A stretch of 64,000 nucleotides of DNA from Flavobacterium sp. Sd200 (GCF_009826935.1 NZ_WUMN01000001.1:62001-126000), one strand, 5' to 3'; shown: positions 26,796-36,365, counted from the first letter of the stretch. The notes: a model not told the origin generated them from the sequence alone. Program-made: numbers and translations.

Positions 26796-27782
26796 TTACA
26801 ATTTATATTTTTTTACGTCAATATTGTCGGTAGAAAATATTTTTCCTTTATCGGTCACCATAATGCAGCGTAAATCGGGGAATTGCTTAAGGAGTTTCAG
26901 TCCTTCATCTTTGCCTAATACCATTATTGATGTAGAAAGGCCGTTAGCCATTTCGGCACTGGTGCCAAAAATGGTTACACTACACAACCCCGAAGCCGGA
27001 TATCCGGTTTTGGGGTTTATAATGTGGGCATATCGCTTGCCGTTGAACATCACAAATTTCTCATAACTCCCCGATGTCACAACAGCACTTTCTTTTAGCG
27101 GTATTATGGCAAAAGTTTTATTTTTATCTATCGGGTTTGTAATGCCTACCGTCCAGGGTTTGCCATCAGGCTGACTGCCCCAGGTATTCATATCGCCCGA
27201 TCCGTTTACAATCCCCGCGTTAATACCTTTGGCTATCATCATTTCTCTTACCCTATCAGCGGCATAGCCCTCACCTAATGCTCCAAAACCTATTTTCATA
27301 CCTTCTTTTTGAAGAAAAATAGTCTGTTCTTCTTTATTAAGTATAATGTTTTGATAACCCACCTTTTCTACCGATTTTTTAATGGCTTCTTCGGTTGGCA
27401 TTGCAGTCATAGATCCGTCAAACTTCCATATCCTGTCCATTGCAGCGAAACTTATATCAAACGCACCATCAGTAATTTTAGATAATTGGAGGGCTCTTTC
27501 GGCAAGATCAAATACTTCTTTATCAACCTTTACCGGTTTAATGCCTGCATTTCGGTTGACTTCCGATATTTGAGTGTCCTGTTTCCAGTCACTTATAAGG
27601 TTCTCAATTCGTGTAATTTCTGCAATAGTAGTATCTATATATGCCTCGGCACTTTCTTTGGTTTCTGCAACAATAGTAATATCAAAACGGCTGCCCATTA
27701 GTTTTACTGTGCGCTTGCGTAAGACCTGGCTTTGGCACATTAAACATAGTAATAAGAGGATTGGTAAAAACAGATTTTTCAT
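26796..27782 (-). CDS. apbE: FAD:protein FMN transferase, ApbE family
   Basis: 328 residues. N-terminal export signal (FLPILLLLCLMC; the Cys at 16 could be lipidated although the lipobox is imperfect). ApbE domain: KLMGSRFDITI, LISDWKQDTQISEVNRN, the FGALGEGYAADRV segment (usual form is GGxxKGYA, so Lys is replaced by Glu), GIVNGSGDMNTWG, HIINPKTGYPA and the metal site near TSAEMANGLSTSIMV. ApbE links FMN to a Thr of proteins such as NqrB/NqrC and RnfG. No flavoprotein target is next to it. Confidence 0.88.
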   Translation of the reverse strand: MKNLFLPILLLLCLMCQSQVLRKRTVKLMGSRFDITIVAETKESAEAYIDTTIAEITRIENLISDWKQDTQISEVNRNAGIKPVKVDKEVFDLAERALQLSKITDGAFDISFAAMDRIWKFDGSMTAMPTEEAIKKSVEKVGYQNIILNKEEQTIFLQKEGMKIGFGALGEGYAADRVREMMIAKGINAGIVNGSGDMNTWGSQPDGKPWTVGITNPIDKNKTFAIIPLKESAVVTSGSYEKFVMFNGKRYAHIINPKTGYPASGLCSVTIFGTSAEMANGLSTSIMVLGKDEGLKLLKQFPDLRCIMVTDKGKIFSTDNIDVKKYKL

Positions 27783-27916
27783 TTATTTAAAAGTGTGCAT
27801 TTAAGGCTTAAACAGGTGGGATTAACAGAGTTTATTGCACACTACAGTGGCAAAGTTATAAAATGTAGGCTTTTATGTGCTGCGATATTAAGGATTCTTA
27901 TTTTTTAATATGAATG

Positions 27917-27961
27917 AAAATAAAAAACAAGAGGCAGACTGAATTTATCGGCCTGCCTCTT
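27917..27961 (-). terminator. Terminator of the lipoprotein gene
   Basis: AAGAGGCAG / CTGCCTCTT (27929-27937 and 27953-27961), 15-nt loop; on the minus strand it is followed by GTTTTTTATTTT. Confidence 0.7.
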
Positions 27962-27987
27962 AAAGAAAGGAATATTACAATAATATG

Positions 27988-28671
27988 TTATTTTGCAGCG
28001 TCTTTTGCAGCTTTATTTTCGTCTCCTTTTGCTGTCATACGCTCCCATTTAAACTTAGGGGCAAACTCAAGTTTTAGAGCAGCTATCTTTCTGTTGTCTT
28101 CACCAGAAAGGCCTTCTTTTTCAACAGTATTTTTCCTGCTGTCCAAAGCTTCATACCAGGCTTTTATCTTGTCAAAATCCTGTCTTGAATAGTTGTCTTT
28201 ATTAGCATTAAAAGTATCTACAAATTTTTGGTATACGCTTAAAATATTGTCTTTATTTACCCAGGCAAATTTCATGTCGTTACCCACTACGTTGCCGGGG
28301 CCAAAAAATGTGTCGGCAAGGTTTGCTGGTGCTGTTGCGGCTTCTGCTTCTGCCTTAGCTTTGGCATCTGCCTGTGCAGCAGTTTTTACACCTTCAAATT
28401 TAGATTTGGCTTCATTTATGCGCTCCTGAGATTTAGCTTCGTTCTCCAATGTGGCAAGGGCAAGTTCTGCTTCTGCGGTTCTCGCTTCATATTCGGCCTC
28501 AATAGCCTCCCAATTAGCTACCCTTTCGGCTGCATCAAGGTTGTTTACAGAGTCTACATATACAACATAATGGTCTACATTCTTTTCGGCAGTCATTTTT
28601 GCTTCATCTTTACAAGAGGTAAATATTGATGCAATAAGTGCTGCTCCTAATACTAATTTTAAATTTTTCAT
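27988..28671 (-). CDS. Putative lipoprotein with Ala/Glu-rich helical region (DUF6565-like, tentative)
   Basis: 227 residues. Lipobox SIFTSC (Cys about 20) followed by KDEAK. Residues 45-120 are Ala/Glu/Lys-rich and helical, likely a coiled coil (EAIEAEYEARTAEAELALAT, then KAKAEAEAAT). The C-terminal half is more globular (FFGPGNVVGNDMKFAWVNKD, YSRQDFDKIKAWYEALDSRK). I believe this is the flavobacterial DUF6565 type but cannot confirm it. Probably anchored in a membrane and facing the periplasm. Monocistronic with a good terminator. Confidence 0.7.
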   Translation of the reverse strand: MKNLKLVLGAALIASIFTSCKDEAKMTAEKNVDHYVVYVDSVNNLDAAERVANWEAIEAEYEARTAEAELALATLENEAKSQERINEAKSKFEGVKTAAQADAKAKAEAEAATAPANLADTFFGPGNVVGNDMKFAWVNKDNILSVYQKFVDTFNANKDNYSRQDFDKIKAWYEALDSRKNTVEKEGLSGEDNRKIAALKLEFAPKFKWERMTAKGDENKAAKDAAK

Positions 28672-28898
28672 GGTTGTTTTGTTTTTATGTTACTTAAACC
28701 AAAGTTCGTTCGGTTTTGCTATAAATCAAAATTGAGCCGTGTTTATTATGAATAATTTAGTATCGTCTAAATAAATCTGTTAAAATTAGTAATTTGTTAA
28801 CTTTTAAGGTTTTAACAGTTTGGTTTTGGTAATAGTAGGTTTTATTGGAAGTGTCAAAAACCGATATGTTATAAAAACGTTAAAGAATGTTAATATCT

Positions 28899-28915
28899 TT
28901 GGCACGCAAATTGGT
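28899..28915 (+). promoter_or_regulatory. Sigma-54-like promoter of the DUF4476 gene
   Basis: TTGGCACG-N4-TTGGT (TGGCACG at 28900-28906, TTGGT at 28911-28915) matches the -24/-12 consensus TGGCACG-N4-TTGCW with one mismatch. The expected start is about 65 bp before the ATG. The rest of 28672-28993 is AT-rich and shows no gene. Confidence 0.5.
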
Positions 28916-28993
28916 TAGTATTTTAAAATAATAGTAGTTTTACTTTTAAAAAAATACCAAATACTTAAAATTATAACATTAAAAACACGCCTT

Positions 28994-30112
28994 ATGAATA
29001 AAATTACCATCTTACTATTTGTTTTTGTGCTCAATACCCTTAGTGTTTTTGCACAAAGAAACCCTACAGGCAACCTTACTGTTTTTAGCGAAGACGGATC
29101 AAAATTTTTCCTTGAGCTTAATGGTATGCGCTACAACACTGTTGCGCAAACTAATGTAAGGATAGAAGAGTTGCCTAATCCTTACTATAGCTGCAAAATT
29201 GTTTTTGCCGACCCGCGTAAACCAATACTAACTAAAAAAACATTGATGCTTACTGATGTAGACGATGTTATGCAGGATGTTACCTATCGAATAAAAACAA
29301 GAAAAGGAAAAAGGACGCTTAGCTATTATTCGTCAGTACCTGCGCAGCAAAACATGATCAGACCGTCAAATTGTGCTGTATATCGATGCGGAAGGCCTGA
29401 TGATATGATTATGGGAGCCGATGGTACACTATACACCCAGCAGGTAACCGTACAGCAAACCTCTACAAACGAAAGTTTTGGTGTAAATATGGGGGGTATG
29501 GGTGTTAGCGTTAATGTGCCGGGAACTACAACCACAACGACTACTACGACCACAACTACCGGAACAGGTTACGGAAACCAAAATGGAGGTTATAACCAAA
29601 ACAACGGCTATAATAACGGAAATGGTTATAATAATGGTAACAATGGCGGTTATAACCAAAATAATGGCAATGGCTACAATAACGGTAACCAAAATGGCTA
29701 TAATAATGGTAACGGCCATGGGAATAACAATAACAATGGCAACAATAATGGCAATGGCTATAACCAAAATAACAATAATAATAACAATAACGGAAATCCT
29801 AACAGTAATGGTGTTTGCAGGGTAGCTATGAACAATGGCGATTTTGAAGCTGCTAAAAGTGCCATTAAGGATAATAATTTTGACGATACCAGAATAAGCA
29901 CAGCCAAGCAGATAATTTCGGCAAACTGCGTTTCGGCAACCCAGGTACTGGCTCTTGTGCAGCTTATTACTTTTGACGAAGGCAGGATGGACCTGGCTAA
30001 ATATGCCTATACCTATTGTGTAGATAAAAACAACTACTATAAGGTAAACAGTGCTTTTACATTCGAAAGTTCTAAAACCGAGCTTAATGACTACGTTAAA
30101 TTACAGCGATAG
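28994..30112 (+). CDS. Secreted DUF4476 protein with Thr run and Asn/Gly/Tyr repeats
   Basis: 372 residues. Signal peptide (ILLFVFVLNTLSVFAQ). Residues 25-165 are a soluble beta-rich domain with Cys (SNCAVYRCGRPDDM). Residues 178-189 are twelve Thr in a row, encoded by mixed codons. Residues about 190-275 are repeats of NNG, NQN and GYN units. The C-terminal DUF4476 domain (about 277-368) starts RVAMNNGDFEAAKSAIKD and contains ISTAKQIISANCVSATQVLA. The low-complexity linker would be extended and flexible, perhaps an exposed surface or extracellular part. Expression from a sigma-54-like site is an inference. Function of DUF4476 is unknown. Confidence 0.85.
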   Translation: MNKITILLFVFVLNTLSVFAQRNPTGNLTVFSEDGSKFFLELNGMRYNTVAQTNVRIEELPNPYYSCKIVFADPRKPILTKKTLMLTDVDDVMQDVTYRIKTRKGKRTLSYYSSVPAQQNMIRPSNCAVYRCGRPDDMIMGADGTLYTQQVTVQQTSTNESFGVNMGGMGVSVNVPGTTTTTTTTTTTTGTGYGNQNGGYNQNNGYNNGNGYNNGNNGGYNQNNGNGYNNGNQNGYNNGNGHGNNNNNGNNNGNGYNQNNNNNNNNGNPNSNGVCRVAMNNGDFEAAKSAIKDNNFDDTRISTAKQIISANCVSATQVLALVQLITFDEGRMDLAKYAYTYCVDKNNYYKVNSAFTFESSKTELNDYVKLQR

Positions 30113-30138
30113 TTGTAAGAGATATGTTTATTGATAAA

Positions 30139-30160
30139 GCCACCTTTGGGTGGTTTTTTT
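30139..30160 (+). terminator. Terminator of the DUF4476 gene
   Basis: CCACC / GGTGG with a 4-nt loop and seven T, 27 bp past the stop. Confidence 0.7.
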
Positions 30161-30266
30161 GTTTATTAAATTCGGGGAAATTTATAATCTATTATCAATG
30201 CTTTTTACTTTAAAACCATCATCGCACAATCTAATATCTCACGTCTATCATCTAAAATCTATTCCC

Positions 30267-30274
30267 TATCTTTG
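30267..30274 (+). promoter_or_regulatory. -7 element for tgt
   Basis: TATCTTTG matches TAnnTTTG, 20 bp before the ATG at 30294. No clean -33 element; the upstream sequence carries repeated ATCTAAAATCT-like words. Confidence 0.45.
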
Positions 30275-30293
30275 CAGGCTGTAAAAGAGACCC

Positions 30294-31424
30294 ATGAAAT
30301 TTGATTTACTTACAAAAGACCCGCAAACCAAGGCCAGGGCAGGTAGTATTACTACCGATCACGGAGTTATAGAGACCCCTATATTTATGCCTGTAGGCAC
30401 GGTAGGTACCGTTAAAGGTGTACACCAACGCGAGCTAAAAGAAGATATTAACCCCGATATTATATTGGGAAATACTTATCATTTATATCTGCGTCCGCAA
30501 ACCGATATACTTGAAAAAGCAGGCGGACTTCACAAGTTTATAAACTGGGACAGGCCTATACTTACCGATAGCGGTGGGTATCAGGTGTACTCGCTTTCCG
30601 CTAACCGAAAAATAAAGGAAGAAGGCGTTAAGTTTAAATCGCACATAGACGGGTCGTATCATTTCTTTTCGCCGGAGAGCGTAATGGAAATACAGCGCAC
30701 CATTGGTGCCGATATTATTATGGCTTTTGACGAGTGTACACCCTATCCGTGCGACTACCGTTATGCCAAAAGAAGCATGCACATGACGCACCGCTGGTTA
30801 GACCGTTGTATTGCCCATCTTGAAAAAGTACCCTATAAATATGGTTACAGCCAGGCGTTCTTTCCTATAGTACAGGGAAGCACTTATACTGATCTTAGAA
30901 AGCAGAGTGCAGAATATATTGCCAATGCCGGAGCAGTGGGTAATGCCATTGGCGGATTGAGCGTTGGAGAGCCTGCTGAAGAAATGTATGCCATGACCGA
31001 TGTGGTGTGCAGCATACTACCCGAAGATAAACCACGTTACCTTATGGGGGTGGGCACGCCTATAAATATTTTAGAGAATATAGCGCTGGGTGTAGATATG
31101 TTTGACTGTGTTATGCCTACACGAAATGCACGAAACGGTATGCTGTTTACGGCTAACGGAGCAATAAATATTAAGAACAAAAAATGGGAAGCCGATTTCT
31201 CTCCCATAGATGAAATGGGTATAACCTTTGTAGATACACAATATACCAAAGCCTATTTAAGGCACCTTTTTGCTGCCAACGAATTTTTAGGCAAGCAAAT
31301 TGCTACCATACATAACCTTGGTTTTTATATGTGGCTGGTGCGCGAGGCACGCAAACACATTATTGAGGGTGATTTTAGAGAGTGGAAGGAAATGATGGTG
31401 CGCAATATGAGTCAAAGATTATAG
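30294..31424 (+). CDS. tgt: Queuine tRNA-ribosyltransferase
   Basis: 376 residues, normal for bacterial Tgt. The enzyme swaps guanine-34 for preQ1 in tRNAs with GUN anticodons. Motifs: MPVGTVGTVKGVHQREL, the Asp in TDSGGYQVYSL, AFDECTPYP, GGLSVGEP and the nucleophile Asp in GVDMFDCVMPTRNARNG. The usual C-x-C-x2-C zinc site is absent: the segment reads FVDTQYTKAYLRHLF, with only the His of IATIHNLGFY kept. From memory this loss is shared by flavobacterial Tgt proteins. It lies 150 bp upstream of an lptG-like gene. Confidence 0.95.
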   Translation: MKFDLLTKDPQTKARAGSITTDHGVIETPIFMPVGTVGTVKGVHQRELKEDINPDIILGNTYHLYLRPQTDILEKAGGLHKFINWDRPILTDSGGYQVYSLSANRKIKEEGVKFKSHIDGSYHFFSPESVMEIQRTIGADIIMAFDECTPYPCDYRYAKRSMHMTHRWLDRCIAHLEKVPYKYGYSQAFFPIVQGSTYTDLRKQSAEYIANAGAVGNAIGGLSVGEPAEEMYAMTDVVCSILPEDKPRYLMGVGTPINILENIALGVDMFDCVMPTRNARNGMLFTANGAINIKNKKWEADFSPIDEMGITFVDTQYTKAYLRHLFAANEFLGKQIATIHNLGFYMWLVREARKHIIEGDFREWKEMMVRNMSQRL

Positions 31425-31431
31425 TTATAAT

Positions 31432-31573
31432 GGTTGTTGGTTATCGGTTTGTTAGAAAGTTGCCGGTAATCAAGTAAGTTACCAACCAATAGCTTATTTA
31501 AATTGTATTAGTTTATATTAAGGTTGTTAGATACTTCTGGCAACCTGCAACTAACAACCGACAACTAATAATA
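31432..31573. repeat. Imperfect inverted-repeat element, about 140 bp
   Basis: The left part (GGTTGTTGGTTATCGG, then TTTGTTAG, TTGCCGG) is roughly the reverse complement of the right part (TCTGGCAACC, then CTAACAACCG, ACAACTAATAA). Arms are about 30 nt with several mismatches. It fills the gap between tgt and the next gene. Confidence 0.4.
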
Positions 31574-31574
31574 G

Positions 31575-32651
31575 ATGAAAATAATAGACTGGTACATCCT
31601 TAAGCGCTATTTAGTTACTTTTTTTGTAATGCTGCTCATGTTTATACCTATTGGTATAGTTATAGACGTGTCTGAAAAAGTAAATAAAATACTGCAAAAC
31701 AAAGTGCCTTTTGCAGAGGTGGCGCTATATTATGGCAATTTTACCATTTATTTTGCCAACCTGCTTTTTCCCATATTCCTGTTTCTTTCGGTAATATGGT
31801 TTACGAGCAAGCTGGCCAATAATACCGAGATCATCGCTATATTAGGGTCAGGTATATCTTTTTTCAGGTTTTTGCGCCCTTATATTATAGGGGCAAGCAT
31901 AGTATCTGTATTAGCATTGTTAATGGGGTTCTTTTTTGTGCCCAAGGCCAGCAAAGGCTTTAACGATTTTAGATACACCTATTTAAAGAATAACCCGGAG
32001 GTGCGCCAAAGTTCTGATGTTTACAAGCAGATCAGCGATAACGAGTATATTTATGTAAGCAGTTTTAGCTACAACAGTAAAACGGGTTACAACTTTAATC
32101 TTGAAACATTTAAAGATAATGTTTTGGTATCTAAAGTAAATGCCGGGTCTATCAGATATAATGAGCAGGACAGTACATATACTTTATCGGCCTATACCAA
32201 AAGAACTATTGGCCCGATGGAGGATATAATTGAGACTGCACCCACAAAAAAGTTTAAGTTTAACTTCATGCCTGACGATCTTACACCTACCGTATATGCA
32301 GCAGAGACTATGACGTTGGGTGAACTTAACCACTTTATAGAAAGTGAGAAAAACCGTGGGTCGGGTAACATAAATGCTTATTTGGTAGTGAAGTATAAAA
32401 AATACAGCATACCGGTTTCGGCATTTATATTGACTATTATTGCTGTGGCTGTATCTTCTATGAAGCGTCGCGGAGGTATGGGTATAAACCTTGCGTTGGG
32501 TATTGCCCTGGCATTTATATTTATATTTTTCGATAAAGTGTTTGGCACCATGGCCGAGAAATCAAGCTTTTCTCCGCTTATTGCCGTGTGGATTCCTAAT
32601 GTTGCCTTTGGTGTACTAGCTGTAATATTGCTTCGCAATGCAAGGAGATAG
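31575..32651 (+). CDS. LptF/LptG-family lipopolysaccharide export permease
   Basis: 358 residues of the YjgP/YjgQ family. It begins MKIIDWYILKRYLVTFFVML with the first helix, has further helices near residues 55-75 and 100-120, a long periplasmic beta-jellyroll domain (about 125-265, with YIYVSSFSYNSKTGYNFNLE), and three C-terminal helices (IPVSAFILTIIAVAVSS, INLALGIALAFIFIFF, WIPNVAFGVLAVILL). With LptB and a partner it moves lipopolysaccharide from the inner membrane to the periplasmic bridge. Its last 14 bases overlap the EamA gene, so the two are translationally linked. Confidence 0.9.
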   Translation: MKIIDWYILKRYLVTFFVMLLMFIPIGIVIDVSEKVNKILQNKVPFAEVALYYGNFTIYFANLLFPIFLFLSVIWFTSKLANNTEIIAILGSGISFFRFLRPYIIGASIVSVLALLMGFFFVPKASKGFNDFRYTYLKNNPEVRQSSDVYKQISDNEYIYVSSFSYNSKTGYNFNLETFKDNVLVSKVNAGSIRYNEQDSTYTLSAYTKRTIGPMEDIIETAPTKKFKFNFMPDDLTPTVYAAETMTLGELNHFIESEKNRGSGNINAYLVVKYKKYSIPVSAFILTIIAVAVSSMKRRGGMGINLALGIALAFIFIFFDKVFGTMAEKSSFSPLIAVWIPNVAFGVLAVILLRNARR

Positions 32652-33612
32652 CTTTAAAAATAACCTGCACCTGCACTTAATAGTTTTTGTGTGGGGCTTT
32701 ACGGCTGTGCTGGGCAAGCTCATTACACTTAGTGCCTTCCCTTTAGTGTGGTTCAGGATGTGTGTAGGCATATCTATTATATTTGTTTACGGTCTCATAG
32801 TTAAAGCACCTTTTAAAATATCAGCTAAAACACTTGTGCGCTTTGCTCTTGCCGGATTGGTAATCGCATTGCACTGGTTCACTTTTTTCCAGGCCATAAA
32901 GGTTTCAAATATTTCAGTAACACTGGCATGTTTGTCGACCGGGGCGTTTTTTGCATCGTTGTTTGAAACCGTGTTTTACGGTAAAAAAATAGTTTGGTAT
33001 GAGCTCTTGTTAAGCCTTTTGGTAATACTTGCGTTGTGTATTATTATATATGGCGACTTTTTTGTGGCACTGTTCTCTAAAATAGCACAGGGGCCGTTTT
33101 CTTTTTCGGTATTATCTCAGGCAATAGAAAGTACTCCCACAGGCAACGGACACTTGTTGCTGGGAATAGTGATTGCGTTGTTCTCTGCATCGCTATCGGC
33201 ATTGTTTGCTATTATAAACGGAAAATTTGCTAAAGAATATAATTCAGTAACCATATCGTTCTATGAGTTGCTTGGCGGTATCTTTTTCTTTTCGCTTTAC
33301 CTTTTGTTTAAAGGAGAGTTTACTGTGGGGTTCTTTACACTCAGCAGTTCAGACTGGCTTTGGTTGTTTATTTTGGGTTCTGTTTGTACAGGCTATGCCC
33401 AAATAGCGGCTGTAAAAGTCATGAAAACTATTACGCCATACACCATGATGCTTACTATAAACCTTGAACCCGTTTATGGGATTATTCTTGCATTATTGGT
33501 GTTTAGGGGCGAAGAACAAATGGGTTACACTTTCTATATAGGTGCAGCCATCATTCTCATTACTGTGATTATCAACGGGGTGTTGAAAAACAAAGCCGAA
33601 ACTGCTAAGTAA
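32638..33612 (+). CDS. EamA/DMT-family transporter
   Basis: 324 residues with about ten membrane helices arranged as two EamA repeats (first about 5-140, second about 175-315). Typical pieces: LIVFVWGFTAVLGKLITLSA at the start, LRxLxVALHWFTFFQAIKV-like ALHWFTFFQAIKVSN, and MMLTINLEPVYGIILALLVF near the end. The family exports metabolites such as amino acids or sugars; the substrate cannot be read. It starts inside the lptG-like gene, in a -1/+2 register. Confidence 0.85.
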   Translation: MQGDSFKNNLHLHLIVFVWGFTAVLGKLITLSAFPLVWFRMCVGISIIFVYGLIVKAPFKISAKTLVRFALAGLVIALHWFTFFQAIKVSNISVTLACLSTGAFFASLFETVFYGKKIVWYELLLSLLVILALCIIIYGDFFVALFSKIAQGPFSFSVLSQAIESTPTGNGHLLLGIVIALFSASLSALFAIINGKFAKEYNSVTISFYELLGGIFFFSLYLLFKGEFTVGFFTLSSSDWLWLFILGSVCTGYAQIAAVKVMKTITPYTMMLTINLEPVYGIILALLVFRGEEQMGYTFYIGAAIILITVIINGVLKNKAETAK

Positions 33613-33625
33613 TTGGCAGTTTGAG

Positions 33626-33657
33626 TTGGCATACTTGCTGTAAAAGTTTTATCTTTG
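33626..33657 (+). promoter_or_regulatory. Promoter of accA
   Basis: TTG (33626-33628), 21-bp spacer, TATCTTTG (33650-33657), close to the Bacteroidota consensus. Confidence 0.6.
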
Positions 33658-33691
33658 CAGCTTTCACTAAAATAAAAAATCTGCCTTTACT

Positions 33692-34645
33692 ATGGAATAT
33701 TTAGATTTTGAGCTTCCTATTAAGGAACTGGAAGAGCAGTTAGACAAGTGTACTGTTATTGGCCAGGAGTCGGATGTAGATGTATCTAACACCTGCAAAC
33801 AGATAGAAAAAAAACTCGAAGAGACTAAAAAGAAAATATATAAAAATCTTACAGCCTGGCAAAGGGTTCAGCTATCAAGGCACCCAAGCCGTCCTTATAC
33901 TATGGATCATGTAAAGGCTTTAACAGGAGGAACGTTCCTGGAGCTTTTTGGAGACCGCAGTTTTAAAGACGACAAAGCAATGATAGGCGGGTTGGGCAAA
34001 ATAGGCGGACAGTCGTTTATGATAATTGGCCAGCAAAAAGGTTTTAATACAAAAACCAGGCAATACCGAAACTTTGGTATGGCTAACCCCGAAGGATATC
34101 GTAAAGCATTAAGGCTGATGAAAATGGCCGAAAAGTTTGGTATTCCTGTGGTTACTCTTGTAGACACTCCGGGGGCTTATCCGGGGCTGGAAGCCGAAGA
34201 GCGCGGACAGGGTGAGGCCATTGCCCGAAACATTTTTGAAATGTGCCGCCTTAAAACACCTATAATTACCGTTATAGTAGGAGAAGGAGCATCAGGTGGT
34301 GCCCTTGGAATAGGTGTGGGAGATAAAGTTTACATGCTTGAAAATACATGGTATTCTGTAATATCTCCTGAGTCTTGTTCATCTATTTTATGGCGCAGTT
34401 GGGAATACAAAGAGCAGGCAGCTGAGGCCTTAAAGCTAACGTCGTTTGACATGAAAAAACAAAACCTTATAGACGATATTATTCCTGAACCGCTTGGTGG
34501 CGCACACTACGACAGGGAAACTACGTTTAAAAGTGTTGAAGAATATATACTTAAAGCGTTTAATGAGCTAAAAGACTTATCAACACACGATCTTGTAGCG
34601 CAAAGGATGGATAAGTACAGTAAAATGGGTGAGTTTAAAGAGTAA
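33692..34645 (+). CDS. accA: Acetyl-CoA carboxylase carboxyltransferase, alpha subunit
   Basis: 317 residues, the usual length. It transfers the carboxyl group from carboxybiotin to acetyl-CoA with AccD, forming malonyl-CoA for fatty-acid synthesis. Motifs: [31 protein letters not shown] (crotonase-like oxyanion site), [28 protein letters not shown] and [14 protein letters not shown]. It has its own promoter and terminator, so is monocistronic. Confidence 0.97.
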   Translation: MEYLDFELPIKELEEQLDKCTVIGQESDVDVSNTCKQIEKKLEETKKKIYKNLTAWQRVQLSRHPSRPYTMDHVKALTGGTFLELFGDRSFKDDKAMIGGLGKIGGQSFMIIGQQKGFNTKTRQYRNFGMANPEGYRKALRLMKMAEKFGIPVVTLVDTPGAYPGLEAEERGQGEAIARNIFEMCRLKTPIITVIVGEGASGGALGIGVGDKVYMLENTWYSVISPESCSSILWRSWEYKEQAAEALKLTSFDMKKQNLIDDIIPEPLGGAHYDRETTFKSVEEYILKAFNELKDLSTHDLVAQRMDKYSKMGEFKE

Positions 34646-34672
34646 TCTTTTGATACATAGATTTTTAAAATC

Positions 34673-34702
34673 CCAAAGCTTTATACGCTTTGGTTTTTTT
34701 TT
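34673..34702 (+). terminator. Terminator of accA
   Basis: CCAAAGC / GCTTTGG with a 7-nt loop followed by nine T. Confidence 0.75.
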
Positions 34703-34790
34703 GGGTTGTTAACAAAATTTAAATGTTATGAACAGCGTTGTGTTACTAGTTCATAATTTATAAAGTTTATAAAAGGGGTACTTTTATTTG

Positions 34791-36326
34791 ATGGAAAATC
34801 CACAGTACATAAATTCTGGTAAAAAAGATAAATCTAAAGTAATTGCTTTAGAGCAGGGAAAGATACAGCCGCAGGCGCTTGATCTTGAAGAAGCTGTACT
34901 TGGTGCTATGATGATAGACAAGCGCGGGGTAGACGAGGTTATTGACATCCTGCAGGCCGATGCTTTTTATAAAGATGCGCATAAACATATATTTGAGGCT
35001 ATTGTACAGCTTTTTAACGATACACAGCCTATAGACCTCCTAACAGTATCGGCACAGCTTAGAAAGAACGGCAAGCTGGAACTTGCCGGGGGCGACTTTT
35101 ACCTGATACAGCTTACACAAAAAATATCATCATCGGCGCATATAGAGTTTCACTCGCGCATTATTCTTCAAAAATACATTCAACGCAGCCTTATACGTAT
35201 CTCTGCCGAAATTACTGAAGAGGCTTATGACGAGACAACTGATGTTTTCGACCTGTTAGATCAGGCAGAATCTAAGCTTTATGAAGTTACCCAGGGTAAC
35301 ATTAAACGAAGCTCTGAAACGGCACAAAGCCTTGTGATACAGGCTAAAAAACGTATTGAAGAGATTGCCGGTAAAGAAGGGATGAGTGGTATTGCTACCG
35401 GTTTTCATGAACTTGATAAACTTACCAGTGGATGGCAGCCAAGTGATTTGATTATTATTGCTGCCAGGCCGGGTATGGGTAAAACTGCCTTCGTACTTTC
35501 TATGGCGCGAAATATAGCCATAGACTTTCAGCATCCTGTAGCGTTGTTCTCTCTTGAGATGTCATCTGTACAGCTTATTACACGTTTGATATCGAGCGAA
35601 ACGGGATTATCTTCAGAAAAACTACGTACAGGAAAACTTGAAAAGCATGAATGGGAGCAGCTTAGTATTAAGGTAAAAGACCTGGAAAAAGCTCCACTAT
35701 ATATAGATGATACACCATCACTTTCCATATTCGACCTTAGGGCAAAGGCGAGGAGGCTGTCTTCTCAATATGGTATTAAAATGATCATTATTGACTACCT
35801 TCAGCTAATGACGGCCGGAGGTGGCGGAAAGAACGGAGGTAACCGTGAACAGGAGATATCGACCATTTCCCGAAACCTGAAGGCTCTTGCAAAAGAGTTA
35901 ATGGTTCCGGTTATTGCATTGTCTCAGCTTTCGCGTGCAGTAGAAACCCGTGGTTCGAGCAAGAGGCCATTACTGTCTGACCTTAGGGAATCAGGTGCGA
36001 TCGAGCAGGATGCCGATATTGTATCGTTCATCTACAGGCCTGAATATTATAAAATTGAGGAGTGGGATGATGAAGAACAATCGCCAACACAGGGACAGGC
36101 CGAGTTTATTGTGGCTAAGCACCGTAACGGTGGATTGGATAACATCAGGCTTAAATTTATTGGCAGCCTTGGTAAGTTTGATAACCTTGACGACTTTGGT
36201 TCTCCGTTTGATGAGTTGCCGTCGAGCATGAACGACAACGCATCCATAACCAGAAACCTGCCATCGGCAAATGAAGCTTTTGGAAGCAATATGAACAGCC
36301 ATGACGATGACGATGTTCCGTTCTAA
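34791..36326 (+). CDS. dnaB: Replicative DNA helicase
   Basis: 511 residues. The ATG at 34791 is preferred to the TTG just before it. N-terminal DnaB domain (about 20-125, QALDLEEAVLGAMMIDKRGV), linker, and RecA-like C-terminal domain with Walker A IAARPGMGKTAF (about 225-236), Walker B IIIDYLQLM and QLSRAVETR containing the arginine finger region. The hexamer unwinds DNA at the replication fork. The C-terminal tail (about 460-511) is acidic and ends DDDDVPF, a form like the SSB tip. No intein. Confidence 0.97.
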   Translation: MENPQYINSGKKDKSKVIALEQGKIQPQALDLEEAVLGAMMIDKRGVDEVIDILQADAFYKDAHKHIFEAIVQLFNDTQPIDLLTVSAQLRKNGKLELAGGDFYLIQLTQKISSSAHIEFHSRIILQKYIQRSLIRISAEITEEAYDETTDVFDLLDQAESKLYEVTQGNIKRSSETAQSLVIQAKKRIEEIAGKEGMSGIATGFHELDKLTSGWQPSDLIIIAARPGMGKTAFVLSMARNIAIDFQHPVALFSLEMSSVQLITRLISSETGLSSEKLRTGKLEKHEWEQLSIKVKDLEKAPLYIDDTPSLSIFDLRAKARRLSSQYGIKMIIIDYLQLMTAGGGGKNGGNREQEISTISRNLKALAKELMVPVIALSQLSRAVETRGSSKRPLLSDLRESGAIEQDADIVSFIYRPEYYKIEEWDDEEQSPTQGQAEFIVAKHRNGGLDNIRLKFIGSLGKFDNLDDFGSPFDELPSSMNDNASITRNLPSANEAFGSNMNSHDDDDVPF

Positions 36327-36365
36327 ATAAAACAAGTAAAATAACCAACATTATAAAAGAGATAT

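Noticed and set aside
29429..29825. Long frames on both strands across the Asn/Gly repeat
   Set aside because: They are products of the repetitive sequence, with Ile/Val/Thr runs and no sensible composition.
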